NCBI RefSeq assembly: GCF_004348975.1
Contig: NZ_SMFP01000002.1
Span: 62,001-126,000, forward strand
Direction: 5' to 3'
From: Antarcticimicrobium sediminis
Lineage (GTDB): Bacteria > Pseudomonadota > Alphaproteobacteria > Rhodobacterales > Rhodobacteraceae
Length of the DNA stretch: 64,000 nt
A program made the position numbers and the translations under genes. The notes beneath the pieces were generated by a model. The model was not told the origin of the DNA. It made no database searches and saw nothing but the letters and a program-made list of their open reading frames with translations. This document shows positions 8,479-17,540 of the stretch, one piece after another; within the stretch, counting starts at the first letter, position 1, and each line of letters begins with the position of its first letter.

Positions 8479-10471
8479 CAGCGCCACGCGGCCGGTGGCT
8501 TTGCGTCATACGGTGCGGGCGCGACTGCTGGCCATTGCGTTGTTGCCGGTTCTTTTCCTGCTGCCGCTGCTGCTGGTCACATCGGTCCGCAACTGGAACC
8601 ATCGCTTTGACGAGGTTCTGATCGCCAAGGTGGCGGGCGAATTGACGGTGGCGCACCAGCATCTTGCCGGGCTGATGGAGCGGCGCGGCGCCGATATTTC
8701 GGCGCTAGGCCTGTCGGCGCTTTTTCAGCGGTTGAGCGCGGATCCGGCCCGTCTCGGTGATTTTCTGGAGGCGCAGCGCCGGGATATGGGGCTCGATTTT
8801 CTGTATTTCGTCGACGCTGCGGGCAATACGATCCTCTCCGGGGGATCAGACCGTCTTGCGGATCCGCGCGGCTGGCCGGTGGTGCAGGCCGCCTTGTCCG
8901 GGCGTCGCAAGATCGAAATCGACGTCTTTGATGCCGCGCAGCTTTCGGCGCTCTCGCCTGATCTTGCCACCCGCACCCGGCTGGATCTGGTGCCGACCCG
9001 CGCCGCCGCCCCGACCGCGCGCACCAGCGAGACGCGCGGCATGGTCATCCATGCGGCGGCCCCGGCTTTGGGCGGGGCGCTGGTTGGGGGGCTTTTGTTG
9101 AACCGCAACCTTGGGTTCATCGACGAGATCAACGAGCTGGTCTACCCGGTGGGGAGCCTGACGGGGGGCAGTCTGGGCACGGCCTCGCTGTTTCTGGAGG
9201 ATGTGCGCGTCTCAACCAATGTGCGGATGTTCGAGAATGTGCGCGCGCTGGGCACCCGCGTGTCGGCCGAGGTGCGCCAAAAGGTGCTGGATCATGGGCA
9301 GGTCTGGCTGGCGCGGGCCTTTGTGGTGAACGATTGGTATATTTCGGCCTATGAACCGATCCGCGACAGCTTCGGCAAGCGGGTCGGAATGCTGTATGTC
9401 GGGTTTCTGGAAAAACCTTTCAAAACAGCGATGTGGCGCACGCATCTGCTGATCGGGGCCGGGTTCCTGTTGGTGATGGTGTTCAGCGTGCCGATCCTGC
9501 TGGTCTTTGCCCGCGGGATCTTCAAGCCGCTGGAGCGGATGAACCGGGTCATCGACCGGGTCCATCGCGGGGATCTGGGCGCGCGCTCCAACATCGGGGG
9601 CAGGGACGATGAAATCTCGCGCCTTGCCGCGCATCTCGACAGTCTGCTGGATCAGTTGCAGGAACGCGACCGCAAGCTGCGGGACTGGGCCGAAGAGCTG
9701 GAGCAGCGCGTGGCCAGCCGCACCCGCGATCTGGAGGAGGCGAACCGGCAGCTGGAGATGACGTCAAAGCAGCTTATCCTGTCGGAAAAGCTGGCCGCGT
9801 TGGGTGAGATCACCGCAGGTGTGGCGCATGAGATCAACAATCCGTTGGCGGTAATTCAGGGCAATGTCGACGTGATCTATGACGATCTTGGCCCGGCCGC
9901 CGAACCGATGCGCACCGAATTCACCCTGATTCAGGAGCAGATTCAGGCCATCACCCTTCTGGTGACGCGGCTGTTGCGCTTTACCCGCCCCGAAGAGTTC
10001 GAGCAGGAGGACGCGGGGCTGGACCCGGATCAGGTGATCCGCAGCACGGTGCCGCTGGTCCAGCATATCTTGTCGAACTCCGGTATCGCGCTGAAGCTGG
10101 AGCTTGCCGCCGAAGGCGAGATCGCGATGAACGAGACCGAGCTTCAACAGGTTCTGGTCAATCTGATGATCAACGCCATTCAGGCCATGCCCGAGGGCGG
10201 AACCCTGAGCCTGCGCACGCAGGTGCAGGACGCGCATGTGATCATAACCGTGCAGGACACCGGCATCGGCATGGATGCCGAGATTCAGGCGCGCATTTTC
10301 GAACCGTTCTTTTCGACCAAACGGTATGAGGGCACCGGGCTTGGGCTGTCGATCACCCGCGACCTTATCGAGCGTGCTGGCGGCGATATCAGCGTCTCCA
10401 GCCAGCCGGGCGCGGGCAGCTGTTTCCGGGTGCGGCTGCCATTGTCAGAGCGGACTGTGCGCTCAGCGTGA
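8471..10471 (+). CDS. membrane sensor histidine kinase (Cache-HAMP-HisKA-HATPase)
   Basis: A 666-residue kinase whose ATG lies inside the end of the regulator gene, so the pair is co-translated. TM1 is at about 20-42. A periplasmic Cache-like sensor of about 280 residues follows, then TM2 at about 322-345 and a HAMP segment (FKPLERMNRVIDRVHRGDLG). A coiled coil leads to the H-box GVAHEINNPLAVI. The ATP-binding domain has the N box (NLMINAIQAMP), G1 (DTGIGM), F box (EPFFSTK) and G2 (GTGLGLS). The phosphorylation partner is the upstream NtrC-like regulator. The signal is unknown; formate or respiratory state is my inference from location. The gene ends convergently with urtE. Confidence 0.93.
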   Translation: MSDSATRPVALRHTVRARLLAIALLPVLFLLPLLLVTSVRNWNHRFDEVLIAKVAGELTVAHQHLAGLMERRGADISALGLSALFQRLSADPARLGDFLEAQRRDMGLDFLYFVDAAGNTILSGGSDRLADPRGWPVVQAALSGRRKIEIDVFDAAQLSALSPDLATRTRLDLVPTRAAAPTARTSETRGMVIHAAAPALGGALVGGLLLNRNLGFIDEINELVYPVGSLTGGSLGTASLFLEDVRVSTNVRMFENVRALGTRVSAEVRQKVLDHGQVWLARAFVVNDWYISAYEPIRDSFGKRVGMLYVGFLEKPFKTAMWRTHLLIGAGFLLVMVFSVPILLVFARGIFKPLERMNRVIDRVHRGDLGARSNIGGRDDEISRLAAHLDSLLDQLQERDRKLRDWAEELEQRVASRTRDLEEANRQLEMTSKQLILSEKLAALGEITAGVAHEINNPLAVIQGNVDVIYDDLGPAAEPMRTEFTLIQEQIQAITLLVTRLLRFTRPEEFEQEDAGLDPDQVIRSTVPLVQHILSNSGIALKLELAAEGEIAMNETELQQVLVNLMINAIQAMPEGGTLSLRTQVQDAHVIITVQDTGIGMDAEIQARIFEPFFSTKRYEGTGLGLSITRDLIERAGGDISVSSQPGAGSCFRVRLPLSERTVRSA

Positions 10472-10508
10472 CGCGAGTGCCGCCTTGGAGAGCTAGGCAT
10501 AAGCCGGA

Positions 10509-11204
10509 TCAAACCGAGACGCTGGCCAACAGCGCCTCGCGCTCGATCCCGCCCTTGCGACCGCTCAGCTTTACCGCGCCGCGCTCGATCACATAAAAGC
10601 TGTCGCCAAGATCATAGGCAAAGCTGAAATACTGCTCGACCAGAACAATGGCCATGTCACCCTTGTCGCGCAGCCGCTCGATCACCCGGCCGATCTGCTG
10701 GATGATATTGGGCTGGATGCCCTCGGTTGGCTCGTCCAGCAGCAACAGCTTGGGCTTGGCCACCAGCGCCCGCGCGATGGCCAACTGCTGTTGCTGCCCC
10801 CCGGACAGGTCGCCGCCGCGCCGGTGCAGAAAATCCTTCAGGATCGGGAACAGCTCGAATATCTCGTCGGGGACGAAACGGTCGCCGCGTGGCAGGCAGG
10901 CAAAGCCGGTCTCCAGATTTTCGCGCACGCTCAGCAGCGGAAACACGTCACGCCCCTGCGGCACATATCCAATCCCTTTGCGGGCAAGCACCTGCGCCGG
11001 GGCCCGTCCCAGCGTCTCGCCATCCAGCACATAGCGCCCGGCCGAGCGCGGATGGGTGCCCGAGATCGCCTTCATCAGGCTGGTCTTGCCGACCCCGTTG
11101 GTGCCCATCACACAGGTCACCTCCCCGAGTTTCGCGCTCAGCTCGATTCCGTTCAGGATCTGACTGCCGCCATAATGCAGCGTCAGCCCCTCGATGTTCA
11201 GCAT
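10509..11204 (-). CDS. urtE: urea ABC transporter ATP-binding protein UrtE
   Basis: A 231-residue ATPase. ATG at 11204 is chosen because it gives MLNIEGLTLHYGGS, the usual UrtE beginning, and sits one base after the urtD stop. Walker A is GTNGVGKT, the signature is LSGGQQQQLAIA and Walker B is LLLLDEPTEGIQPN. EGIQPN is typical of the LivF/UrtE branch of branched-chain amino acid-type importers. It pairs with UrtD to energise urea uptake through UrtB-UrtC. It is the last gene of the minus-strand urtABCDE operon. Confidence 0.95.
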   Translation of the reverse strand: MLNIEGLTLHYGGSQILNGIELSAKLGEVTCVMGTNGVGKTSLMKAISGTHPRSAGRYVLDGETLGRAPAQVLARKGIGYVPQGRDVFPLLSVRENLETGFACLPRGDRFVPDEIFELFPILKDFLHRRGGDLSGGQQQQLAIARALVAKPKLLLLDEPTEGIQPNIIQQIGRVIERLRDKGDMAIVLVEQYFSFAYDLGDSFYVIERGAVKLSGRKGGIEREALLASVSV

Positions 11205-11205
11205 G

Positions 11206-11946
11206 TCAGCGCCCAAGATACACCTCGATGACCTGTTCGTTCTGTGTGACGTGATCCAGCGACCCTTCGGCCAGAACCGAGCCCTCGTGCAGCACCGTGA
11301 CCTTGCAGTCCAGCCGTCGGACGAAATCCATGTCATGTTCAACCACGACGACGGCGCGGGTCTTGGCGGCCTGTTTCAACAGGTCGGTGGTGTGTTCGCG
11401 TTCCGCCAGCGTCATGCCTGCGGCGGGCTCATCCACCAGCAGCAGGCGCGGCTCCTGCGCCAGCAACATGCCGATCTCCAGCCATTGTTTCTGGCCGTGG
11501 CTCAGCTCGCCCGACTTGCGGTGCAGGGCGTCGGCCAGCCCGATTTCACCGGCCAGAGCCTCTACCCTTGCATGATCTGCGGCCTTGGGGCGAAACAGCA
11601 GGACGGCCAGCGGGTTGCGGTCTTTTTTCAGCGCCATCATCAGGTTGTCGGCGACGCTTTGATCCTCGAACACGGTGGGGCGCTGGAATTTGCGCCCGAT
11701 ACCCATCTGCGCGATCCGACTTTCCGACAGCGCCAGCAGCGACACGCTTTTCTCGCCATAGGTGACGCGCCCCTCGTTGGGACGGGTCTTGCCGGTGACA
11801 ATATCCATGAAGGTGGTCTTGCCTGCGCCGTTCGGCCCGATCACCGCGCGCAATTCTCCCTCGGCGATCCGGAACGACAGATTGTTGATCGCCTTGAACC
11901 CGTCGAACGAGACCGAAACGCCAGAGACCTCAAGCAGCGTGGTCAT
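11206..11946 (-). CDS. urtD: urea ABC transporter ATP-binding protein UrtD
   Basis: A 246-residue LivG-like ATPase. Walker A is GPNGAGKT. The signature appears as LSHGQKQWLEIGM, a form typical of UrtD, and Walker B is LLLVDEPAAGMT. Its start overlaps the urtC stop by four bases (ATGA), consistent with translational coupling. It forms the nucleotide-binding heterodimer with UrtE. The family role is high-affinity urea uptake, often induced by nitrogen limitation. Confidence 0.95.
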   Translation of the reverse strand: MTTLLEVSGVSVSFDGFKAINNLSFRIAEGELRAVIGPNGAGKTTFMDIVTGKTRPNEGRVTYGEKSVSLLALSESRIAQMGIGRKFQRPTVFEDQSVADNLMMALKKDRNPLAVLLFRPKAADHARVEALAGEIGLADALHRKSGELSHGQKQWLEIGMLLAQEPRLLLVDEPAAGMTLAEREHTTDLLKQAAKTRAVVVVEHDMDFVRRLDCKVTVLHEGSVLAEGSLDHVTQNEQVIEVYLGR

Positions 11947-13205
11947 TCATCCGCCTCCCTTTCCCGCAGCGCCCCGGCCCCGGGGCCAAGATCGGCACCG
12001 TGGCGGTTGGGGCTTTTGATCCGTGCCGCCAGATCGACCAGCCCGCCGATGCCCTTGGGCGCGAACAGCGTCACCGCGACAAAGGACAGCCCCAGCAGCA
12101 CGGTCCACCAGTCGACCCATTGGATATGCAGCGATCCGATCTTCAGGTCGGGCGCTTGCCCGCCGGTGAACCAACTGGACAGCAGCGACACGAACGCCGC
12201 GCCTATCACCGCACCATACAGCCGTCCGCGCCCGCCGATGGCGACCCAGACCGCAAGATAGATCGAGGCAATTGGCGCCACCTCGGCCGGGTTGATGATG
12301 CCCGCCTGCGGGTAATACAGCGCCCCGGCGATCCCCGCGAGTATGGCGGTCAGGGTAAAGACCACCAGCTTGAACCCCTCGACCGGATAGCCCAGAAACC
12401 GCACCCGCGTCTCGTCATCCCGGATCGCCCGGATGACCGAACCGAACTTGCCCGACACCAGCCAGGCGCAGAACAGATACCCGGCCCCCAGCGCCAGCGC
12501 CGAGGCCCAGAAGAACCACAGCGAGACGGTGGATTGCGGCACAAGGTCCAGCCCCGGCAGGTTCTGCAACCCGGACAACCCGTTGTTGCCGCGCAGCCCG
12601 CTGTCGTTCTGGAACAGATACAGCGCCAGCGCCAGCGTCATCGCCTGCGTCAGGATCGACAGGTAGACCCCGGTCACCCGGCTGCGAAAGGCCAGCCAGC
12701 CGAACACCAGCGCCAGCAACCCCGGCGCCACGATCACGGCGGCCAGCTGCAACGGCAGCGAATGGGCAAACGCCCAGATCGGCGGGAAGTCCGAGGCCCC
12801 GACCACGCCAAAGATCTGGCTGGCGATCCCGTCCGAGATCTCTTGCGGGGTGGCGGGCAGCTCTGCCGTGGCGAGGCTGTCGACGATGATACGGCGGGTG
12901 CGCTCATACATCAGCCACATGCCGATGGCATAGCCGCCAAGTCCGAAAAACGCCATGTGCCCCAGTGACAGGATCCCGCAATAGCCCCAGACCAGATCCA
13001 TCGCCAAGGCGACAAGGCAAAAGCACAGCGTCTTGCCCAGCGTCTTGATGAAACTGGTGGAGATCACGCCAAGACCGATCCCTTCGGACAACAGCGTGAC
13101 GCCCAGCGTGAACAGTGCCAGCACGACAAGGAACACCAGCACCGAGGGGTGGCGCAGCACCAGCGGACGGCGGCGGGTGGGGGCAGAGAGGGTCAGATCG
13201 CTCAT
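11943..13205 (-). CDS. urtC: urea ABC transporter permease UrtC
   Basis: A 420-residue LivM-type permease. ATG 13205 (MSDLTLSAPTRRRP) is preferred over an upstream in-frame start because it lies directly after the urtB stop. A basic N terminus is followed by multiple hydrophobic helices. LVWGYCGILSLGHMAFFGLG and the loop EVAPIASIYLAVWVAIGGRG are characteristic of the family. It forms the transmembrane channel with UrtB. The C-terminal tail after the last helix is short and polar. Confidence 0.94.
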   Translation of the reverse strand: MSDLTLSAPTRRRPLVLRHPSVLVFLVVLALFTLGVTLLSEGIGLGVISTSFIKTLGKTLCFCLVALAMDLVWGYCGILSLGHMAFFGLGGYAIGMWLMYERTRRIIVDSLATAELPATPQEISDGIASQIFGVVGASDFPPIWAFAHSLPLQLAAVIVAPGLLALVFGWLAFRSRVTGVYLSILTQAMTLALALYLFQNDSGLRGNNGLSGLQNLPGLDLVPQSTVSLWFFWASALALGAGYLFCAWLVSGKFGSVIRAIRDDETRVRFLGYPVEGFKLVVFTLTAILAGIAGALYYPQAGIINPAEVAPIASIYLAVWVAIGGRGRLYGAVIGAAFVSLLSSWFTGGQAPDLKIGSLHIQWVDWWTVLLGLSFVAVTLFAPKGIGGLVDLAARIKSPNRHGADLGPGAGALREREADE

Positions 13206-13206
13206 C

Positions 13207-15171
13207 TTACGCCTCCGCCGCACGGCCCTTGAGGGCGATGATCCCCCGGGGTCGGAATTGAATGAACAGGATCACGAACAGGATCATATAGGTCTGCGCC
13301 GCCAGCGTGTTCGAGGGGTTGAACCATTCGATCCCCTTCTGCAGCGAGCCGACCATCGCCGCGCCGACCAGCGCGCCCCAGATATTGCCAACCCCGCCGA
13401 CAACCACGGTCATGAAGCTTTGCACGATGTAATCCTGCCCCATCTCCGAGGTGACCTTGGCATAAAGCCCGATGGCCACACCCGCGATCCCGGCGATGCC
13501 GGATCCAAGGCCGAAGGTCAGCATGTTGATCCGGTCCGGGTTGATCCCCATCGAGGCGGCCATGCGCGGGTTTTGCGTCACCGCGCGCACCTCCAGCCCC
13601 AGCCGGGTGCGGTTCATCACGAACAGGAACAGGGCCAGAAACACCAGCGCCAGCACGAAGATCGCGATCCGGATATAGCTGATCGAGACGATATCGTTCA
13701 GCACCAGTGACCCGTCCAGCCATGCGGGAGAGGTCAGCGGTCGCGCTTGGGTGCCAAAGATGTTCTTGGCGATCTGTTGCAACGCGATGGAAATGCCAAA
13801 GGTCGCCAGCAGCGTCTCCAGTGGCCGGTGACGCAGCCAGCGGATCACCAACCGCTCCATCGCCACCCCGGCAAGAAAGGTGACCGCAAAGGCGATCGGC
13901 AGGGCGGCAAGGATCGATACCGTGTAGTTCGGGATCACCTGCTGCACCACATAGCCGGTATAGGCCCCCATCATGATGAATTCGCCATGCGCCATGTTGA
14001 TCACGCCCATCACGCCAAAGGTGATGGCCAGCCCGATGGCGGCAAGGAAATAGATCGAGGCAAGCGACAGCGCGTCCAGCACCAGATCGGCGGCGCGGTT
14101 CAGGTTGACCTTGGTCTCGATGGCGTCCAGCGCGCGGAGCGCGGCGCGGGCCACGATCGGCGGGGCACCGATGAAGCGTTCGTAAAACACATGCGCATCC
14201 AGCGCCGCACTGACCTCGGCCTCGGTCGCGACGGCAGCGACGGCTCCGGTCTCGGCCAGCTTGGCATAGGCGGCATCGCGGGCGTCTTCGCGATCCAGTT
14301 GCGCGACCTGATAGCCGCCGACGGCACCGTCGCGCAGGTGGGCGATCAGCGCCGCACGTTTTTCCGCGCGGCTCAGGACCGGCGCGACAAGCCCGTCCTC
14401 GACCAGCAGCGCATAGGCGGCCGCACGGGGCAGGGCATCGCTTCCCACGCTCAGAATGCGAGCGATATCATCGCCCTGCGGGGCGGCGGTGGCGACCTCG
14501 ATCCGGGTGGCAACCAGCGGGTTGAGCGTGGCGCGCACATCCACCGCGGGGTCACCGGCAAAACTTTCGATGGCCTCGATCCGCGTGGCCGTGTCGGTAT
14601 CGAACCGGATCGTCAGCAGCCGTTCCAGCCGCGCCTTGCGGGCCTTCAGCGCCGGGTCGCTTTCGTTGCCGACGGCATTGCGCAGCGCGAGAAGGTGCGA
14701 GGCGTCCGGGTCGCGTTCGATGGCGTCCAGCGCGGTGGCGCGGGTGACGGGATCAGGGGCGCTGAGTTGGAATTGCACCAGCGCCGCGCCGATCATGCCG
14801 CGAATGCCGGAGTTGGGCTTGAGCTGTTTATAACCCTCGTCCGGGACCGCGCCGATCTCGGTGCCATTGGCGGGATCAAAGATCCGCAGGGTGTCGCGGT
14901 CGATCTCTTCGGCAAAGACAAACAACCCGCTGGTTTCGTCGCGCCACATCTCTTTGGCCTGCCAGCGTTCCAGCACCTGTTGCGCGGCGGGCAACCCGCT
15001 GGCGGCCAGCGCATCAATGGCCGGGGCGATGGTCTTGCGCGAGCTTTTGGCGATGATCTCGCCATGGTGCTGCAACAACTGTTGAATCGGCGCGTCCGCT
15101 TCCTGTGCCAGCGCGGGCGCGCCCAGCAGGCAGAGCAGGCAAAAAAGAAATCGTTGAAAGATCTTGGTCAT
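13207..15171 (-). CDS. urtB: urea ABC transporter permease UrtB with long periplasmic N-terminal domain
   Basis: A 654-residue LivH-type permease. It has a cleavable-looking signal peptide (residues 1-22, ending APALAQ), then about 340 residues of mostly helical, Ala-rich extracytoplasmic sequence. The permease core begins near residue 362 (LDALSLASIYFLAAIGLAI) and contains VINMAHGEFIMMGAYTGY, the conserved UrtB/LivH segment. UrtB proteins are known to carry an N-terminal extension; this one is at the long end by my recollection. The extension may interact with UrtA, but that is inference. A hairpin separates it from urtA. Confidence 0.94.
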   Translation of the reverse strand: MTKIFQRFLFCLLCLLGAPALAQEADAPIQQLLQHHGEIIAKSSRKTIAPAIDALAASGLPAAQQVLERWQAKEMWRDETSGLFVFAEEIDRDTLRIFDPANGTEIGAVPDEGYKQLKPNSGIRGMIGAALVQFQLSAPDPVTRATALDAIERDPDASHLLALRNAVGNESDPALKARKARLERLLTIRFDTDTATRIEAIESFAGDPAVDVRATLNPLVATRIEVATAAPQGDDIARILSVGSDALPRAAAYALLVEDGLVAPVLSRAEKRAALIAHLRDGAVGGYQVAQLDREDARDAAYAKLAETGAVAAVATEAEVSAALDAHVFYERFIGAPPIVARAALRALDAIETKVNLNRAADLVLDALSLASIYFLAAIGLAITFGVMGVINMAHGEFIMMGAYTGYVVQQVIPNYTVSILAALPIAFAVTFLAGVAMERLVIRWLRHRPLETLLATFGISIALQQIAKNIFGTQARPLTSPAWLDGSLVLNDIVSISYIRIAIFVLALVFLALFLFVMNRTRLGLEVRAVTQNPRMAASMGINPDRINMLTFGLGSGIAGIAGVAIGLYAKVTSEMGQDYIVQSFMTVVVGGVGNIWGALVGAAMVGSLQKGIEWFNPSNTLAAQTYMILFVILFIQFRPRGIIALKGRAAEA

Positions 15172-15189
15172 GCGTCACCCTTGCAAAAG

Positions 15190-15213
15190 CCGGGGGCGCA
15201 CCTGCGCCCCCGG
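15190..15213 (-). terminator. urtA-urtB intercistronic hairpin, likely partial terminator
   Basis: An 11-bp perfect stem (CCGGGGGCGCA pairing with TGCGCCCCCGG) with a 2-base loop lies in the 60-base gap after urtA. On the transcribed (minus) strand it is followed by CTTTTGCAA, a short U tract. This position is typical of partial terminators or 3'-stabilising hairpins that keep binding-protein mRNA above permease mRNA. Confidence 0.75.
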
Positions 15214-15231
15214 AAGGTTTCAGGTGTCACA

Positions 15232-16512
15232 TCAGTAGTTCGACTTGATCTGCACGCAGGTCTTGGTCTCGGTGTTGTACATACCGCAGCCAAGATCTTT
15301 CCAATCCGAGATCAGAACCGCCGAGTCCGGCAAGAAGTCGGTCCAGGCATCGCCCGGCACTTCGCTGGTCTGGCTGACGATGTCGAACTGGCCATCGTCC
15401 TGAATCTCGCCGATCAGCACCGGTTTGGCCAAGTGGTGGTTCACGCCCATCACGGCGGTGCCGCCGGTCAGGTTCGGGAATTCCTGCCCCCACATCTTTT
15501 CTCGAACCGCATCCACATCGGTGGTACCAGCTTCGGTCGCAGCGTTCACCCACATGTTGAAGCCGATGTAATGGGCCTCCATCGGGTCGTTGGTGACGCG
15601 CTCTTCGCCCATCTTCGCCTTCCATGCGGCGATAAAGGCGTCGTTGGCCTCGGATTCGGCGGACTGGAAGTAGTTCCACGCCGCCAGATGGCCGACCAGG
15701 TTCGCGGTGTCGAGACCCGAAAGCTCTTCCTCACCGACCGAAAAGGCGATGACCGGGATGTCATCGGCGGAAATGCCAGCCGCGGCGAGTTCTTTGTAGA
15801 ACCCCACATTGGCGTCGCCGTTGATGGTGCTGATCACACCGACCTTCTTGCCATCAGCCCCCAGCGCCACCACGTCGGCCACGATCTTGGACCAGTCGGA
15901 ATGGCCGAACGGGGTGTAGTTGACAAAGATATCCTCGGCAGGGATGCCCTTGGACTTGAGATAGCTTTCCAGAATGTTGTTCGTGGTGCGCGGATAAACA
16001 TAATCGGTGCCCAGCAGCGCGAATTTCTCGACCCCCAGTTCCTCAAGGAAATAATCGGTTGCCGGGATCGCCTGTTGGTTCGGCGCGGCGCCGGTATAAA
16101 ACACGTTTTTCGAGCTTTCCTCGCCCTCGTATTGCACCGGATAGAACAGCAACCCGTTCAGCTCTTCGATCACCGGCAGCACCGATTTGCGCGATACCGA
16201 GGTCCAGTTGCCAAAGATCACATCGACATCATGCACGCTGATCAGCTCGCGCGCCTTTTCGGCAAACAGCGGCCAGTCCGAGGCCGGGTCGACCACGACG
16301 GTTTCGATCTGACAGCCCAGCAGGCCGCCTTTCGCGTTCTGTTCGTCCACCAGCATCAGCATGGTGTCTTTCAGCGTCGTCTCCGAAATCGCCATCGTCC
16401 CCGAAAGCGAGTGCAAAACCCCCACCTTGATCGGGCAATCCTGCGCAAGGGCCGGAAGGCCGGCTGCGATAAGGGCCGCTGTCGCAGTCGTCAAAAACAA
16501 GTTCCTGGTCAT
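15232..16512 (-). CDS. urtA: urea ABC transporter substrate-binding protein UrtA
   Basis: A 426-residue periplasmic binding protein. ATG 16512 is chosen over the upstream TTG because GAGGGG lies 9 bases ahead of it and the product opens with a clear Sec signal peptide (MTRNLFLTTATAALIAAGLPALAQ). The mature part starts CPIKVGVLHSLSGTMAIS, followed by GCQIETVVVDPASDWPLFAE, diagnostic of UrtA among amide-binding proteins. It ends with CGMYNTETKTC. It heads the urtABCDE operon. No urease genes are visible in the window, so imported urea must be handled by enzymes encoded elsewhere. Confidence 0.96.
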   Translation of the reverse strand: MTRNLFLTTATAALIAAGLPALAQDCPIKVGVLHSLSGTMAISETTLKDTMLMLVDEQNAKGGLLGCQIETVVVDPASDWPLFAEKARELISVHDVDVIFGNWTSVSRKSVLPVIEELNGLLFYPVQYEGEESSKNVFYTGAAPNQQAIPATDYFLEELGVEKFALLGTDYVYPRTTNNILESYLKSKGIPAEDIFVNYTPFGHSDWSKIVADVVALGADGKKVGVISTINGDANVGFYKELAAAGISADDIPVIAFSVGEEELSGLDTANLVGHLAAWNYFQSAESEANDAFIAAWKAKMGEERVTNDPMEAHYIGFNMWVNAATEAGTTDVDAVREKMWGQEFPNLTGGTAVMGVNHHLAKPVLIGEIQDDGQFDIVSQTSEVPGDAWTDFLPDSAVLISDWKDLGCGMYNTETKTCVQIKSNY

Positions 16513-16878
16513 CAAAAATGTCCCCTCATTGTTGACGTGGGATCAATATTGCGTCGGCGCTTGATGCCGCGATAATGCCTTCCCACGCATACAGATCGCG
16601 ACGCTGGGGATGCGATGCTTGACCGGCCGCATTACCCTGCGTCACATGCCAAAACGGTTTTCCCGCTGGCACATCTTGGTTGCACGGGCGCGCGCGTTTC
16701 GAGGAACAGGACTCGCACAGCTGGCCGCATTCTCCCTTGAATATGATGGATCTTTGATCGAAGTGGGGTGTTGCGCTTAATTTTCGTGCGCCATGTGGTC
16801 GCGAAACCGGCTTTCTGTGGCCATTTATCGCAGCCATTTCCGGCGAGATCGCCCCATAACAGGGCGATGCGCCGCAGA
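16513..16878. other. intergenic region upstream of urtA
   Basis: About 365 bases without a credible gene. It must contain the urtA promoter (minus strand). I see the urtA ribosome-binding site but no convincing -35/-10 pair. I also see no complete NtrC dyad (TGCAC-N5-GTGCA type). Open frames here have poor codon use and no recognisable product. Confidence 0.6.
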
Positions 16879-17370
16879 TCACTGTGTTTCGGGAAGACTC
16901 ATCGCGACGGTCTCAAGCAACTTCGATCCTTTGGCGATTTTCAGCGCCAGCCGGAAAAAGACGTCCCGCTCGTCGTCTTCAAGCGGGGCGAACATCTCGT
17001 CCTGACGCTCCACAATGGCGGCGCGCAGCTCGGCCAAAAGCACCGCGCCCTGATCGGTGGTAAAAAGCTGTTTCTCCCGCCCATCGGTTTGCGAGGGCTG
17101 GTGGCGCACCAACCCCCGCTCGACCAGTTGCGACACGGCCCGGCTGATCGTGTTTTGCGGGCGCGGGAACAACTGCGTGATTTCCTTGGCGCGAATGCCC
17201 GGGAACTGGTCGATACAGTACAACGTTGACCAGGCATGAACCGGAAGCCGATGCGTGTGTTCGATAAAGCGGTTGATGACTGCGGTGTTGCCCAGCACGA
17301 TATAGCTCAGGATCATGAGAAAGCGCATGTCCGAGGCGAAAATCGTGTCGAGCTGGTTTTTTGTATCCAT
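16879..17370 (-). CDS. MarR-family transcriptional regulator
   Basis: A 163-residue winged-helix regulator (ATG 17370; a GTG lies one codon upstream). The helix-turn-helix region RAKEITQLFPRPQNTISRAV, followed by VERGLVRHQPSQTDGREKQL, matches the MarR recognition helix and wing. Flanking helices would form the dimer interface. It is divergent from bioM across 170 bases and lies tail-to-head upstream of urtA on the same strand. Its targets and ligand are unknown; autoregulation or control of a neighbour is plausible but unproven. Confidence 0.88.
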   Translation of the reverse strand: MDTKNQLDTIFASDMRFLMILSYIVLGNTAVINRFIEHTHRLPVHAWSTLYCIDQFPGIRAKEITQLFPRPQNTISRAVSQLVERGLVRHQPSQTDGREKQLFTTDQGAVLLAELRAAIVERQDEMFAPLEDDERDVFFRLALKIAKGSKLLETVAMSLPETQ

Positions 17371-17540
17371 CACGGTTCAAAAAACCGCAGGAGGACGCTT
17401 TCGTCCAGCCCATATGCGGCTGTATGCCAAATTCTTTATGTATGTATCAGGCCTGCCCTCCCGCTTTTTTGCAGCGCAACGACGGCCAGCAGCGCAGACG
17501 TAGTGTAGACAAAGCGCGCAGGGATGGTGTTTATCCGCGC

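Noticed and set aside
13747-16575. A 942-codon open frame on the plus strand opposite urtA and urtB
   Set aside because: It is antisense to two clearly recognised genes. Its product is His/Gly/Arg-rich low complexity, the usual shadow of high-GC coding sequence.
16667-16684. TGGCAC...TTGC resembling a sigma-54 promoter upstream of urtA
   Set aside because: The spacing is 7 instead of 5 bases and it faces away from urtA.
16526-16882. A 118-codon minus-strand open frame upstream of urtA
   Set aside because: It overlaps the expected urtA promoter region and its composition does not look like protein-coding sequence of this genome.
17371-17540. A BioR operator (TTATCTATAA type) before bioM
   Set aside because: The closest string is TTATGTATGTAT, which lacks the dyad; I cannot support BioR control.
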